Assembly: GCF_036327755.1 (NCBI RefSeq)
Contig: NZ_CP109596.1
Location: 4,402,001-4,466,000 of the forward strand
Length of the DNA stretch: 64,000 nucleotides
Direction of reading: 5' to 3'
DNA from: Nocardia sp. NBC_01503
GTDB lineage: Bacteria > Actinomycetota > Actinomycetes > Mycobacteriales > Mycobacteriaceae
Each line of letters opens with the position of its first letter. Positions within the stretch are counted from its first letter, which is position 1. Below, one piece after another: positions 25,088 through 32,267 of this stretch. The notes beneath the pieces were generated by a model, which made no database searches, was not told the origin of the DNA, and worked only from the letters and a program-made list of their open reading frames with translations. A program made the translations under genes and the position numbers.

Positions 25088-25590
25088 GGCAGCCTATCGC
25101 GAGGGCTGTGACAAGCCTCGGGAAAGAACCAACAGTGCTGGTAATTCACGGCTTCGGGGTGCGCGCCCGCGAGGACGCTAGCACCCTCGACCATGACAAA
25201 CCGCCGAAAACTATCCAGCAGCGCTGGTAGACGGCCATTTCCGCCAATAGCGGCGCTGAGGTCGATCTTGTTGGTCGGACACCAGCCCAAAGGATGGCTG
25301 GGCCGTGCTCGTCGCGCTCGCCGGTACCGCTCACGCCCAGGGCGGGCAGCCTAGCACCCGCGACCATGAAGAAACGCTGCGAAGTGTGGAACAGTGCAGA
25401 TAGAACGGCATTTCGGCAACCGTGGCGAAAGGCGCAGGTTCAGGTCGGGGCTGCGGTGACTGCCCGAAGACCGGCACGGTTCGTTGTCTCCGATTTCGAG
25501 GTGTCGTTCTGCCGCCAGGTGGGCAGCCTATCGCGTCCGCTGTGACAAATCCGTCCAATGGGTTGAACACTGCAGGTAGAAACGCATTTC
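25088..25590. repeat. Four degenerate 70-80-nt repeats
   Basis: Units begin near 25088, 25175, 25345 and 25522. The left edge reads GGCAGCCTATCGC (25088, 25522) or the variant GGCAGCCTAGCACC (25345). The right edge reads GAACAGTGCAGATAGAACGG (25388) or GAACACTGCAGGTAGAAACG (25565) followed by CATTTC, with weaker versions in the first two units. Visual alignment only; no coding explanation. Confidence 0.55.
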
Positions 25591-25630
25591 GATGCGGCCC
25601 GGACTGGGGGTTGATTCGCGCCACGCGGGC

Positions 25631-26944
25631 TCAGTCGAAAGCGGCACCCGGCGGCAAGATCTCGATCTCACCATCCTCGGCGAGCGTTGGGTGGTCGGTT
25701 CCCCGGTGGGAGTCGATGCTGTTGTCTACGGGCGCGGTGGATCGCCGGTTGCGGTCGAGGATGAGGATGCGTGTGATGTCGGGATCGTAGGGGTCGAAGG
25801 CGGCCTCGTTGTAGGGCTCGGGGGTTCCCGTGCGGTGGGCGATGCGAGGGCCGCGTTCGGGCAGGTCGGCCAGGTGCAGCCGACTGGCGGCAGAGTCCCC
25901 GATGTGGGGTGTGAGCAGGGCCCAGACCGGGCCTGCGGGGCCGTCGGGATGGACGTGGTCGCGGGCGCTGGTAGCGATCACGAGTCCGGGCTGGTGATCG
26001 CGCAGCGTCTTGTGGAGCGCGGCGCGGGCGGTGGTTTCGCGGCGGGTTGAGTGCAGGCAGAACAGCAGGATGCCGAAGTCCTCGGTCGGGAAGCTCTGGT
26101 AGGCGGTGAGTTTGCGGGTAAGGGTGGTCAACGACTCTGTGCCGGTGTCGAATTCGAGAAAGAACCGCACTGCCCGATCGTGGCGCTCCCAGCAGCCGTA
26201 CCCGTCCGGGTGTAGCCGCACTTGTTCCCCGGAGTACGTGTCGATCTGAAAGAACTCGCTGCACTGGTGTTCTGACCACCACTGCGTCAACCCCTCCACC
26301 TTCGCAATGTCTTGGTGGCGGGCGGGGTTGCGGTGCGCAGCCAACGCGGCGAAGAACCCGTTGACACCCAAGCGGTGCTCGAGGGTCGGCGAGCAGGCCA
26401 GCCGTTCGAGCATCACTGCGTGCGCGGCCGGGGTCGGCGGCTTCTCGGCACGCGCCGCGGCGATCAGACGTGCGCCGGAGTAGCCGAGGGCGTGGCGTGT
26501 TTGGCTGGTGCCACCGCCGTAGAGCGACTCGCGGAAGGCGAACAGCATGCCCATCTCGCGCAGCTTGCGGAGTCGGTCTTGGGCGCGGCGGGTCGAGGTG
26601 AATTCCAGCGCCGCGATCTGGTCGGTGGTCAACACCTTGTGCTCGTTCAGCAGGTAGAGAAGACGACGGTCACGATCGAGCAGTCGGAACCAGGGACCGG
26701 CGTTGGGATGCCCGCCGCAGTGCACGCCGTGGCCGTTTCGCCGTCCCCCACGTGATGAACCCTCAGTATTGATACTGAGTCGGGATTTCGACCCCGCCCT
26801 CGGATTGTGGTGTTGAGCGGCGCGGATGCCGATCCCGTGTTCGGCGTTTGGGGCGGCGGTTATAGGACGCCGAGCAGACGCCGACCCATCCGCGCTGCCA
26901 TCCGCCGACCCAAACGCAGCCCTTCGTTCGTCGTGGCCGGTCAT
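25631..26944 (-). CDS. Replication-relaxation family protein (437 aa)
   Basis: After a disordered, alanine/serine-rich N-terminus of about 80 residues comes a winged-helix-like region 'RDRRLLYLLNEHKVLTTDQI', 'RRAQDRLRKLREMGMLFAFR', then a nuclease-like body 'FFQIDTYSGEQVRLHPDGYG' and 'AVRFFLEFDTGTESLTTLTR'. This matches the replication-relaxation family of actinobacterial plasmids and integrative elements, which usually accompanies FtsK/Tra genes. No conjugation genes are present here, so it is an orphan of a decayed mobile element. Normal length; start ATG 26944. Confidence 0.75.
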   Translation of the reverse strand: MTGHDERRAAFGSADGSADGSASARRPITAAPNAEHGIGIRAAQHHNPRAGSKSRLSINTEGSSRGGRRNGHGVHCGGHPNAGPWFRLLDRDRRLLYLLNEHKVLTTDQIAALEFTSTRRAQDRLRKLREMGMLFAFRESLYGGGTSQTRHALGYSGARLIAAARAEKPPTPAAHAVMLERLACSPTLEHRLGVNGFFAALAAHRNPARHQDIAKVEGLTQWWSEHQCSEFFQIDTYSGEQVRLHPDGYGCWERHDRAVRFFLEFDTGTESLTTLTRKLTAYQSFPTEDFGILLFCLHSTRRETTARAALHKTLRDHQPGLVIATSARDHVHPDGPAGPVWALLTPHIGDSAASRLHLADLPERGPRIAHRTGTPEPYNEAAFDPYDPDITRILILDRNRRSTAPVDNSIDSHRGTDHPTLAEDGEIEILPPGAAFD

Positions 26945-26987
26945 CGGGCATCACCGCCCGCGACCGGCCGGGTACCTACGGCCCGGA

Positions 26988-27048
26988 TGATCACGTCCGG
27001 CCCGTCTACCAGCACGGCCGGGTTCGTATGCTGGTCCGTCAGGTCCAC
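26988..27048. repeat. 61-nt imperfect direct repeat, copy A
   Basis: Matches 28003-28063 at about 51 of 61 positions without gaps (shared core TCCGGCCCGTC and ATGCTGGTCC). Both copies are followed within 7 nt by a strong hairpin. Together they bracket the ADP-ribosyltransferase cassette. Confidence 0.7.
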
Positions 27049-27054
27049 TCTTGG

Positions 27055-27087
27055 AAAGAGGCTCAGCGGAAGCGCTGGGCCTCTTTT
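27055..27087 (+). terminator. Hairpin after repeat copy A
   Basis: Arms AAAGAGGCTCAGCG / CGCTGGGCCTCTTT with loop GAAG, one wobble pair, followed by a short T run. Looks like an intrinsic terminator on the plus strand. Confidence 0.7.
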
Positions 27088-27237
27088 CGTTGAGCTGAAA
27101 GGACTTTCGCTCCAGTCCGGAGATGCCGTGAGCGGTGGGATCAGATCGCTTGCGATCTCGTTCCGAGAGCCTCGTGTCGGGTGGGATTTGATGCGATCTC
27201 GGCGTGTGCGGCCGGGGCGTAGACCAGGATCCGGGGT

Positions 27238-27813
27238 GTGACGGATGAGGGCGACGAGTACGGCTTCGACACGATTCCACTGGCGGAGACGGTCCTGGCG
27301 GGGCAGCGGGCCGACCGGCTCAGCGACAGCGAAGCGGATGTCATTCAGGCGTACACGTACAACGCGCACGACGTCATCAACAAGGCGCTGTGGGGCGAGA
27401 TCGCGATGACACCAGCGATAGAGCGACGCATCCGCCTGATCAGATCGGGACTGGCGAAGTATCCGCTCGCAAGCGCGGTGCGCGTCACTAGGGAAGTCGA
27501 GGCGTCGGAGTATGGCATCGTCGATGCGGACTCGGCGTATGCGCTGATCGACGAAGACATCATTCACCAAGGCTTCCTTTCGACCTCGGGTTCAGCTACT
27601 CCGCCACATTCATATACGCGTGTCGACCCGGTGATGTTGGATTTGGTAGTGCAGGCGGGTGTACCAGCCCTGCGCCTGGGCGACCTCGCTGAGGAGCCCG
27701 CGGAGCGAGAAGTCCTGGTGATTGACGCGCGGATCCTGTTCGTTGTTGGTGTCGGGTGGGACGACACGCGTAATATGTGGCGTATCAAAGCAATCGTGCG
27801 AGGAGGCGAGTGA
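27238..27813 (+). CDS. ADP-ribosyltransferase (R-S-E type), probable toxin (191 aa)
   Basis: ADPrt exoenzyme fold: 'VIQAYTYNAHDVINKALWGE' N-terminal helix pair, arginine strand 'ASAVRVTREVE', 'QGFLSTS' (Ser-Thr-Ser), and the catalytic acid strand 'AEREVLVIDARILFVVGV' (ExE). The complete R-S-E triad suggests an active mono-ADP-ribosyltransferase, as in toxins or phage MuF-linked enzymes. GTG 27238 is the first start after an in-frame stop at 27220. No signal peptide or delivery domain is attached. The 47-aa gene that follows overlaps it by 1 nt (TGATG). The cassette is bracketed by two related repeats. Confidence 0.75.
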   Translation: MTDEGDEYGFDTIPLAETVLAGQRADRLSDSEADVIQAYTYNAHDVINKALWGEIAMTPAIERRIRLIRSGLAKYPLASAVRVTREVEASEYGIVDADSAYALIDEDIIHQGFLSTSGSATPPHSYTRVDPVMLDLVVQAGVPALRLGDLAEEPAEREVLVIDARILFVVGVGWDDTRNMWRIKAIVRGGE

Positions 27814-27956
27814 TGAGTGCGCTGACACAGGGATCCAGTCGCGTCACCCGGGTGAAGCTCACGCCGGAGCAGATCGCCGAGCGCCGTCGCGAAGCCGAAG
27901 AGATTCTGGGTCGCAAGCTCCCGCCGCACCCCTCGGCCGCCAAAATCGCCAAGTAG
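27813..27956 (+). CDS. 47-aa protein coupled to the ADP-ribosyltransferase
   Basis: Begins MSALTQGSSRVTRVKLTPEQ and continues as a charged amphipathic helix 'IAERRREAEEILGRKLPPH'. Its ATG overlaps the transferase stop (TGATG) after AGGAGG, so it is probably translated. It is small, basic and helical, which would fit an antitoxin, but could equally be a relic of a longer gene. No family recognised. Confidence 0.5.
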   Translation: MSALTQGSSRVTRVKLTPEQIAERRREAEEILGRKLPPHPSAAKIAK

Positions 27957-28002
27957 GAGGCTTCGGGCCGCCTCTATCACGACCGAGCACTCACCGCTCG
28001 AA

Positions 28003-28063
28003 TGATGATGTCCGGCCCGTCGACCAGCACCGCGCGGTTCGCATGCTGGTCCATTAGGCCCAC
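28003..28063. repeat. 61-nt imperfect direct repeat, copy B
   Basis: Partner of 26988-27048, in the same orientation, about 84% identical by eye. On the minus strand both copies read as the same peptide-like string (AVLVDGPDxIIRAV), so they may be relics of a coding segment. Confidence 0.7.
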
Positions 28064-28066
28064 AGC

Positions 28067-28098
28067 GAAAGGCCTGGTCCATCGGGACCGGGCCTTTC
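28067..28098 (+). terminator. Hairpin after repeat copy B
   Basis: Arms GAAAGGCCTGGTCC / GGACCGGGCCTTTC, loop ATCG, one wobble pair. Same position relative to its repeat as the hairpin at 27055, and it would end the ADP-ribosyltransferase transcript. Confidence 0.7.
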
Positions 28099-28169
28099 CG
28101 TATAGATCGCTCCGGCCGCACCTCTCGAACGGCAAACCCTTCGCCGAATTGTCTGGGCGGCAGGTCGGT

Positions 28170-28586
28170 TCACCCGTCCTGCCGGAATTCGACAATGCGG
28201 ACTTGCCAGGGGATCGCGAGCCGGGGGTGCTCCCAACGCTTGGCGTTCATTGTGAGGATGGGGCAGTCAAGGCGCCGGGCGAGGGCGAGGGCGTGTGCGG
28301 CGGCAGCGTCCTCGGGCTGTCCGATCCATGCGGCGACATGTGCGGTGGAGGACAGGTGATCGAGTTCTGTCAGATCGTCGAGGAGTATGTGGTCGAGGCG
28401 TTCGACGACGGCGTTGATGTATTCGCACTGTTCGTCGGAGAGGCCGGCTTCGGCTGTGATCAGTGCGTTCTGGGGAATGGCCATGCGGATGCTGCGGGCA
28501 TCGAGGCTGGCTATCAGGTTGGCGGCATCATCGCTGCACTCCCCGAATCCCCGCAGCACTGTGTCATCGAGGACATAGATGGTCAC
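28170..28586 (-). CDS. PIN-domain (VapC-like) ribonuclease toxin (138 aa)
   Basis: PIN fold: N-terminal acidic strand MTIYVLDDTVLRGFGE with Asp at 7/8, a mid acidic residue in 'QNALITAEAGLSDEQCEYI', and the C-terminal metal-binding segment 'DAAAAHALALARRLDCPILT' followed by 'MNAKRWEH'. VapC enzymes are Mg-dependent RNases acting on tRNA or rRNA. Its ATG overlaps the upstream antitoxin stop by 4 nt. It sits at the end of the accessory island. Confidence 0.72.
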   Translation of the reverse strand: MTIYVLDDTVLRGFGECSDDAANLIASLDARSIRMAIPQNALITAEAGLSDEQCEYINAVVERLDHILLDDLTELDHLSSTAHVAAWIGQPEDAAAAHALALARRLDCPILTMNAKRWEHPRLAIPWQVRIVEFRQDG

Positions 28587-28849
28587 TGGTTGGTGGCCTC
28601 GTCTCCGGCCGCGAGTATGGCGAGTGTGTCCGCCATACGATTGGCGCGGGCGACGGAGTCGGTGTTTGCGGCAGCGTCACGGAAGCGTTGGTCGAGCAGC
28701 ATTTGGCGGCGCGCGCGGCGCGCGTCGTCTGCATTCAGCAGCTTGACGATGGTGTCTTCGATGGTGAGCCCGTCGGGGGTACGGGCTTTGAGTTTGTCTC
28801 GCGTGGTGGTGCTGGTTTGGATTGTTGTCTTCTGAACCGGATCGGCCAT
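28583..28849 (-). CDS. Antitoxin partner of the PIN toxin (88 aa)
   Basis: Begins MADPVQKTTIQTSTTTRDKL, a ribbon-helix-helix-like N-terminus ('TTIQTSTTTRDKLKAR' then 'LTIEDTIVKLLNADDARRA'), followed by a long C-terminal helix suited to wrapping a toxin. Upstream of the PIN gene with a 4-nt overlap, the standard antitoxin-toxin order. I prefer ATG 28849 to the TTG at 28855. The start codon lies inside a 41-nt palindrome, so the pair probably represses itself. Confidence 0.68.
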   Translation of the reverse strand: MADPVQKTTIQTSTTTRDKLKARTPDGLTIEDTIVKLLNADDARRARRQMLLDQRFRDAAANTDSVARANRMADTLAILAAGDEATNQ

Positions 28850-28884
28850 AGTCAAACTATAGCGGCCATAGTTTGACTATGGCC
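28844..28884. promoter_or_regulatory. Perfect inverted repeat, toxin-antitoxin operator
   Basis: 17-nt arms GGCCATAGTCAAACTAT / ATAGTTTGACTATGGCC around AGCGGCC. Both arms carry the half-site CATAGT(C/T). The left arm covers the antitoxin ATG, so binding would block transcription start or translation directly. Confidence 0.7.
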
Positions 28885-28914
28885 AGGTTTGGGTTCGCGA
28901 CACGCGCCAGTGGG

Positions 28915-29781
28915 TCAATCGGTTGGTGGGGTGGGGGTATCCGACAGGCGCTCGACGAGGTCGGGGTCCTGGTCGGCGTCGGGGGCGTCGCTGTACTCTT
29001 CCTCGCTCTCCGGAAATTCCAGCAGGTCCGAGGGGTAGACGGCGTGCTTGCCGGGGGCGAGGTAGGTGAGGTGGACGGCTTGGGTTCCTTTGTCGTCGGT
29101 GCACAGTAGCCAGTGGGCTATGTCGGATTTGTCCAGTGGGGCTTCGAGGTTGGTCAGGATGGTGGTCGACCATTCCTGGAAGCCCTTGGGCATGTGTTCG
29201 AGCATGCGCTGCGGATCGGTCTCGGGGAGGTGGCTTACGGCGATGTATACGTCGTCGAATTGTTTGCCTTCGCCGTCCTGGGCGGCGGCCACGAAGGACA
29301 CCGTGGACTCGTCCTCCAGCATTCTCCAGCTGCGCTCCTGCGCCAATTGGACGTCGTCGCGTTCGGCCCTGTCCAGGTGGACGGGGATGAGCTGGCGGAC
29401 CCACGCGTTGGTTTCGGTCGCGATGATGTCGTTCCAGACGACCGCCACGATCAGCTGCTCGCCGCCCTCGTCGATGACATGGGCGCTCGTCCGCTGTAAT
29501 GCGTTGGGGCGCAACTGCCCTTTGTCCTGAAGGGTGAGCACGGCGGCGTACGCGTGTACGACCGTGGCTCGATGTCCGCCCTTCGCCTCGACGGCGGCGG
29601 CGGGGATATCGGTGGGGTCGAAGTCGGCGCGGATACCCACTTCCCGCAGTAGGCGCCGGGATTCGTCGAAGTCGGGCGTCTTGCCGTAGTGCACGAGCAG
29701 TATCTTCTCGACCTTCGCTCGGGGACCCGGCAAACGGTTGGAGACTTCTCGTACCTTGCGTTTGAACCATCCTATCGGCAC
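28915..29781 (-). CDS. Hypothetical protein of the accessory region (288 aa)
   Basis: No family recognised. GTG 29781 is chosen because GGAGG lies 5 nt upstream. The N-terminus is basic (MPIGWFKRKVREVSNRLPG), the body has alternating strands ('EKILLVHYGKTPDF', 'EQLIVAVVWNDIIATETN', 'TVSFVAAAQDGEGKQFDDVY') and the C-terminus is very acidic ('EFPESEEEYSDAPDADQDPD'). No signal or membrane segment. The acidic tail could bind a basic partner or nucleic-acid-binding protein (inference). It is upstream of the toxin-antitoxin pair on the same strand, separated by the operator. Confidence 0.6.
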   Translation of the reverse strand: MPIGWFKRKVREVSNRLPGPRAKVEKILLVHYGKTPDFDESRRLLREVGIRADFDPTDIPAAAVEAKGGHRATVVHAYAAVLTLQDKGQLRPNALQRTSAHVIDEGGEQLIVAVVWNDIIATETNAWVRQLIPVHLDRAERDDVQLAQERSWRMLEDESTVSFVAAAQDGEGKQFDDVYIAVSHLPETDPQRMLEHMPKGFQEWSTTILTNLEAPLDKSDIAHWLLCTDDKGTQAVHLTYLAPGKHAVYPSDLLEFPESEEEYSDAPDADQDPDLVERLSDTPTPPTD

Positions 29782-29857
29782 GCAACCTCCAGGTGTCTGG
29801 GATGTAGCGGTCGACCGATCGCAAATGATGTTCCGCCACAGCACATTTCAAGCGATT

Positions 29858-31045
29858 CTAGCGCGGTGCGCGGGTGGTGGTGCGGAGATAGGCCAAGGCT
29901 GCCAAGGCCAGCGCGGTTCCGGTGTAGTACATGGTGGTCGCGCCGTGGGTGATGGTGATTCCGCCCAGCAGGGTGCCCGCGCCGATGCCGAGGTAGATGC
30001 AGGAGGCGTTCAGGGCCACGACGAGTCCCGCCTCGTGCGGGGCCGCGTCGATGAGGCGGTGCTGTTGCGCGGGGGTCTGGCACCAGCTGGCGGCTCCCCA
30101 CGCGGCGGCCAGGAGGCCGATCAGCCAGGCGGCTCGGGTGTGGGTGGCGGCCATCGTGCCCATGAGGGCCAGGGCGAGGGCCATCACCAGGTAGCCGGTG
30201 GTGAGCACCCGGGTCGCGCCCCATCGGTCGGTGGCGTAGCCGGAGGCGAGATTGCCTGCGACAGCACCGAATCCGTAGAGGAAAAGCACCCAGGCGGTCG
30301 AGGTGGGGGAGATGCCGACTGCCTCGAGGGCGGGCACGCTGTAGGCGTACACCACATATGCCGCGCCCATGCCGAGCACGGTCAGAGGCAGGACCTTGGC
30401 CACGGATCGGTTGCGCAGCACCGCCAGTCGGGTGGCGAGGCCGACGCGCGGGTTGCCGGGGACGAAGGGCACCCACGCCGCGACACCCGCCGCGGCCACT
30501 AGACAGACGATCGCGACGGCGGCCAAAGCCGAACGCCAGCCCAGCCATTGGCCGATCGCATCTCCGAGCGGCACGCCCAGTGCGGTCGCGATGGTCAGTC
30601 CGCCCACCACCACCGCCAACGCGCGCGCTCGCGCCTCCGGGCGCACCAATGCCGATGCGACGGCTCCGGCATTCGGTGTGAAGGCCGCTGCGCCGACGGC
30701 TGCCAGCACACGGGTGGCGAGTAGCGCCGCGAGGTTCGGAGCCGCCGCGGATCCGAAATTGGCTGCCGCGAGCACAATCAGCGCCGCCACCAGCAGCGCG
30801 CGCCGCGGCACCTGCGCGGTCAGCGTGGCCAGCACCGGTGACAGCAGTGCGTAGGCTGCGGCGAACACCGTCACCGAGGCGCCCGCGGTAGCCGTGGACG
30901 CCCCCAACTCCGTCGCCATATCCGGCAGGAACCCCGCCAGGATGAACGCATCGGTGCCGACGGCGAAGGTGCCCAGAGCAAGAATCAGTGTGCGCCGCAA
31001 CCCATTCGACTCCGCCGCGCTCTTCGCCATTATCGGGACATGCAT
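29858..31045 (-). CDS. MFS transporter, DHA1-type drug-efflux family
   Basis: About 12 hydrophobic helices; the helix 1-2 region 'LALGTFAVGTDAFILAGFLP' and 'RVLAAVGAAAFTPNAGAVAS' are typical of DHA1 multidrug exporters. It probably pumps a small hydrophobic compound by proton antiport. Start ATG 31045 has AAGGGAG upstream; ATG 31030 is an alternative. A 17-nt palindrome overlaps its start and matches the one in front of the neighbouring Rrf2 regulator, so Rrf2 control is likely. Confidence 0.88.
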   Translation of the reverse strand: MHVPIMAKSAAESNGLRRTLILALGTFAVGTDAFILAGFLPDMATELGASTATAGASVTVFAAAYALLSPVLATLTAQVPRRALLVAALIVLAAANFGSAAAPNLAALLATRVLAAVGAAAFTPNAGAVASALVRPEARARALAVVVGGLTIATALGVPLGDAIGQWLGWRSALAAVAIVCLVAAAGVAAWVPFVPGNPRVGLATRLAVLRNRSVAKVLPLTVLGMGAAYVVYAYSVPALEAVGISPTSTAWVLFLYGFGAVAGNLASGYATDRWGATRVLTTGYLVMALALALMGTMAATHTRAAWLIGLLAAAWGAASWCQTPAQQHRLIDAAPHEAGLVVALNASCIYLGIGAGTLLGGITITHGATTMYYTGTALALAALAYLRTTTRAPR

Positions 31046-31051
31046 TATCCC
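31035..31051. promoter_or_regulatory. Candidate Rrf2 operator, MFS site
   Basis: GGGACATGCATTATCCC. Same half-sites and spacing as GGGATAGTACATATCCC at 31597. It overlaps the MFS start region. Confidence 0.55.
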
Positions 31052-31069
31052 GGTTCTCCCTTCAAGAAA

Positions 31070-31090
31070 GCCCGGCCGGTGAGGCCGGGC
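31070..31090 (-). terminator. Hairpin between Rrf2 and MFS genes
   Basis: Arms GCCCGGCC / GGCCGGGC with 5-nt loop; on the minus strand followed by TTTCTT. It ends the Rrf2 message, leaving the MFS gene with its own promoter. Confidence 0.65.
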
Positions 31091-31112
31091 GGATTTCTCG
31101 TACAGCCGCCGC

Positions 31113-31586
31113 TCAGGCGGTGAGTTGCTCATAGAAGAGGCGGGCCCGAATCGACGCGTTGGCCGGAGCATCGGCGATCAGGTCCGCGATGGTCTGGTCC
31201 GCCAGTTCCCGCCGCCAGGCCAGCTCGGCTCGTCGCATGGCCGTTGCGATCCCGCACGGCTTGGCGAACTCCGATTTCCCCGCCGTGACCCCGGCTCCCT
31301 GGCGTCGGATCTCGGTGCACCGAAACGCCTCGGTGCGCCCCTCGACCGCCCCGACGACATCCATTAATGTGATGCGCTCGGGTGTGCGCGCCAGCCGATA
31401 TCCACCGCGAATCCCCGGCGTCGATTCGAGAATCCCCTCCCGCACGAGCGGCTGTAACCGCTTCTTCAGATACTCCGGCGGCAGTTCGAACATCTCGGCG
31501 AGCTTCCCCGTGGCGATCGGCGCGCGATCCTCGAGCCAAGTCAGCACCATGCAGCAGTGCAACCCCCACTCGACACCCTCGCTCAT
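31113..31586 (-). CDS. Rrf2-family transcriptional regulator (157 aa)
   Basis: Winged helix of the Rrf2 type: 'EWGLHCCMVLTWLEDRAPIA', 'KLAEMFELPPEYLKKRLQPL', wing 'ILESTPGIRGGYRLARTPER', then 'ITLMDVVGAVEG'. It carries Cys residues at 'FRCTEIR' and 'AKPCGIA' but not the three-cysteine cluster needed for an Fe-S ligand, so it is probably a ligand- or redox-responsive repressor without a cluster (inference). ATG 31586 is preferred; ATG 31592 is in frame. The start overlaps a small upstream remnant by TGATG. Confidence 0.85.
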   Translation of the reverse strand: MSEGVEWGLHCCMVLTWLEDRAPIATGKLAEMFELPPEYLKKRLQPLVREGILESTPGIRGGYRLARTPERITLMDVVGAVEGRTEAFRCTEIRRQGAGVTAGKSEFAKPCGIATAMRRAELAWRRELADQTIADLIADAPANASIRARLFYEQLTA

Positions 31587-31714
31587 CAACATAATAGGGA
31601 TAGTACATATCCCGATTGCCGCTCGGAACTCAATTCGCGGTCACCGCGATAGAACAACCCGGCCACCAGTCCGAGCGCAGTGTAGAGGGCTGCCGCGTAA
31701 TAGCGCTGTTTCAT
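31586..31714 (-). pseudogene. N-terminal remnant of a DUF2871-like membrane gene
   Basis: Encodes MKQRYYAAALYTALGLVAGL then FYR and a short out-of-family tail ending at TGA 31586. The first 23 residues match the DUF2871 N-terminus as I remember it; the rest of the about 130-residue family is missing. Its tail contains the Rrf2 operator and its stop overlaps the Rrf2 ATG. Confidence 0.5.
31597..31613. promoter_or_regulatory. Candidate Rrf2 autoregulatory operator
   Basis: GGGATAGTACATATCCC, a near-perfect 17-nt dyad 11 nt upstream of the Rrf2 start. It matches the site at 31035-31051 in front of the MFS gene. Confidence 0.6.
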
Positions 31715-31747
31715 CGAGATTCCTTGTGGCATATGTGGATTGGTCGA

Positions 31748-32146
31748 CTACTCGGCGTTGCGGCTGATGAATTCGAAGGATCCGCCGTCGATGCCCCAGG
31801 AGATGATCCGGTCGGGGTGGATTCGAATGACCGCGCGTTCCTGGGGCGGAAACGGCGGCTCCTGGTCGTCGAGCGCCTCCGCCGTGCCGCGTACCTCGAT
31901 GCCGCGAATCACGTACGGCTCCAGCGAAACCTGTTGGTCGATGACGAACGACACCCGGCTGCCCGCCTCGACATTGCGGAACTTGCGACTCACGCGCATC
32001 CGCATACCACCGATGTCGATCGTGCCGTCGGCGTTCACTCGATAGCCGGTCGGGTTGTTCTGGACAACCCCGTCGGGCGACACCGTGGCCAGTCGGCCGA
32101 TTCCGGCCTCGGCGAGGAATTGCTGTTCATTGCTGGTGAAGGTCAT
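31748..32146 (-). CDS. PPOX-class F420-dependent oxidoreductase-like protein (132 aa)
   Basis: Split-barrel flavin/F420-binding protein: 'EQQFLAEAGIGRLATVSPDG', 'VQNNPTGYRVNADGTIDIGG', 'RKFRNVEAGSRVSFVIDQQ', 'IRGIEVRGTAEAL' and the C-terminal 'IHPDRIISWGID'. Matches the actinobacterial PPOX F420 family in length. These enzymes reduce or bind small substrates using F420H2. The gene stands alone upstream of the Rrf2 region. Confidence 0.85.
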   Translation of the reverse strand: MTFTSNEQQFLAEAGIGRLATVSPDGVVQNNPTGYRVNADGTIDIGGMRMRVSRKFRNVEAGSRVSFVIDQQVSLEPYVIRGIEVRGTAEALDDQEPPFPPQERAVIRIHPDRIISWGIDGGSFEFISRNAE

Positions 32147-32267
32147 GTCGGTTACTCCTCGGTGGATCCGATAACTATACCTAGCAGAGCTAGAAGCTGG
32201 AGCAACGATAGCATTCGTTCGCTAGCCTGTCTAGCGGTGCTAGTTTTCGAATCTTCGCCGAACCACC

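Larger units (their letters stand above)
24734..25630. other. 0.9-kb non-coding region upstream of the toxin
   Basis: No intact gene is visible on either strand. It holds a hairpin 29 nt upstream of the toxin (24762-24797) and, from 25088 to 25590, a family of four degenerate repeats described separately. Confidence 0.6.

Noticed and set aside
25088..25590. CRISPR array
   Set aside because: Repeats are degenerate and long with irregular spacing, and there are no uniform repeat/spacer units or cas genes.
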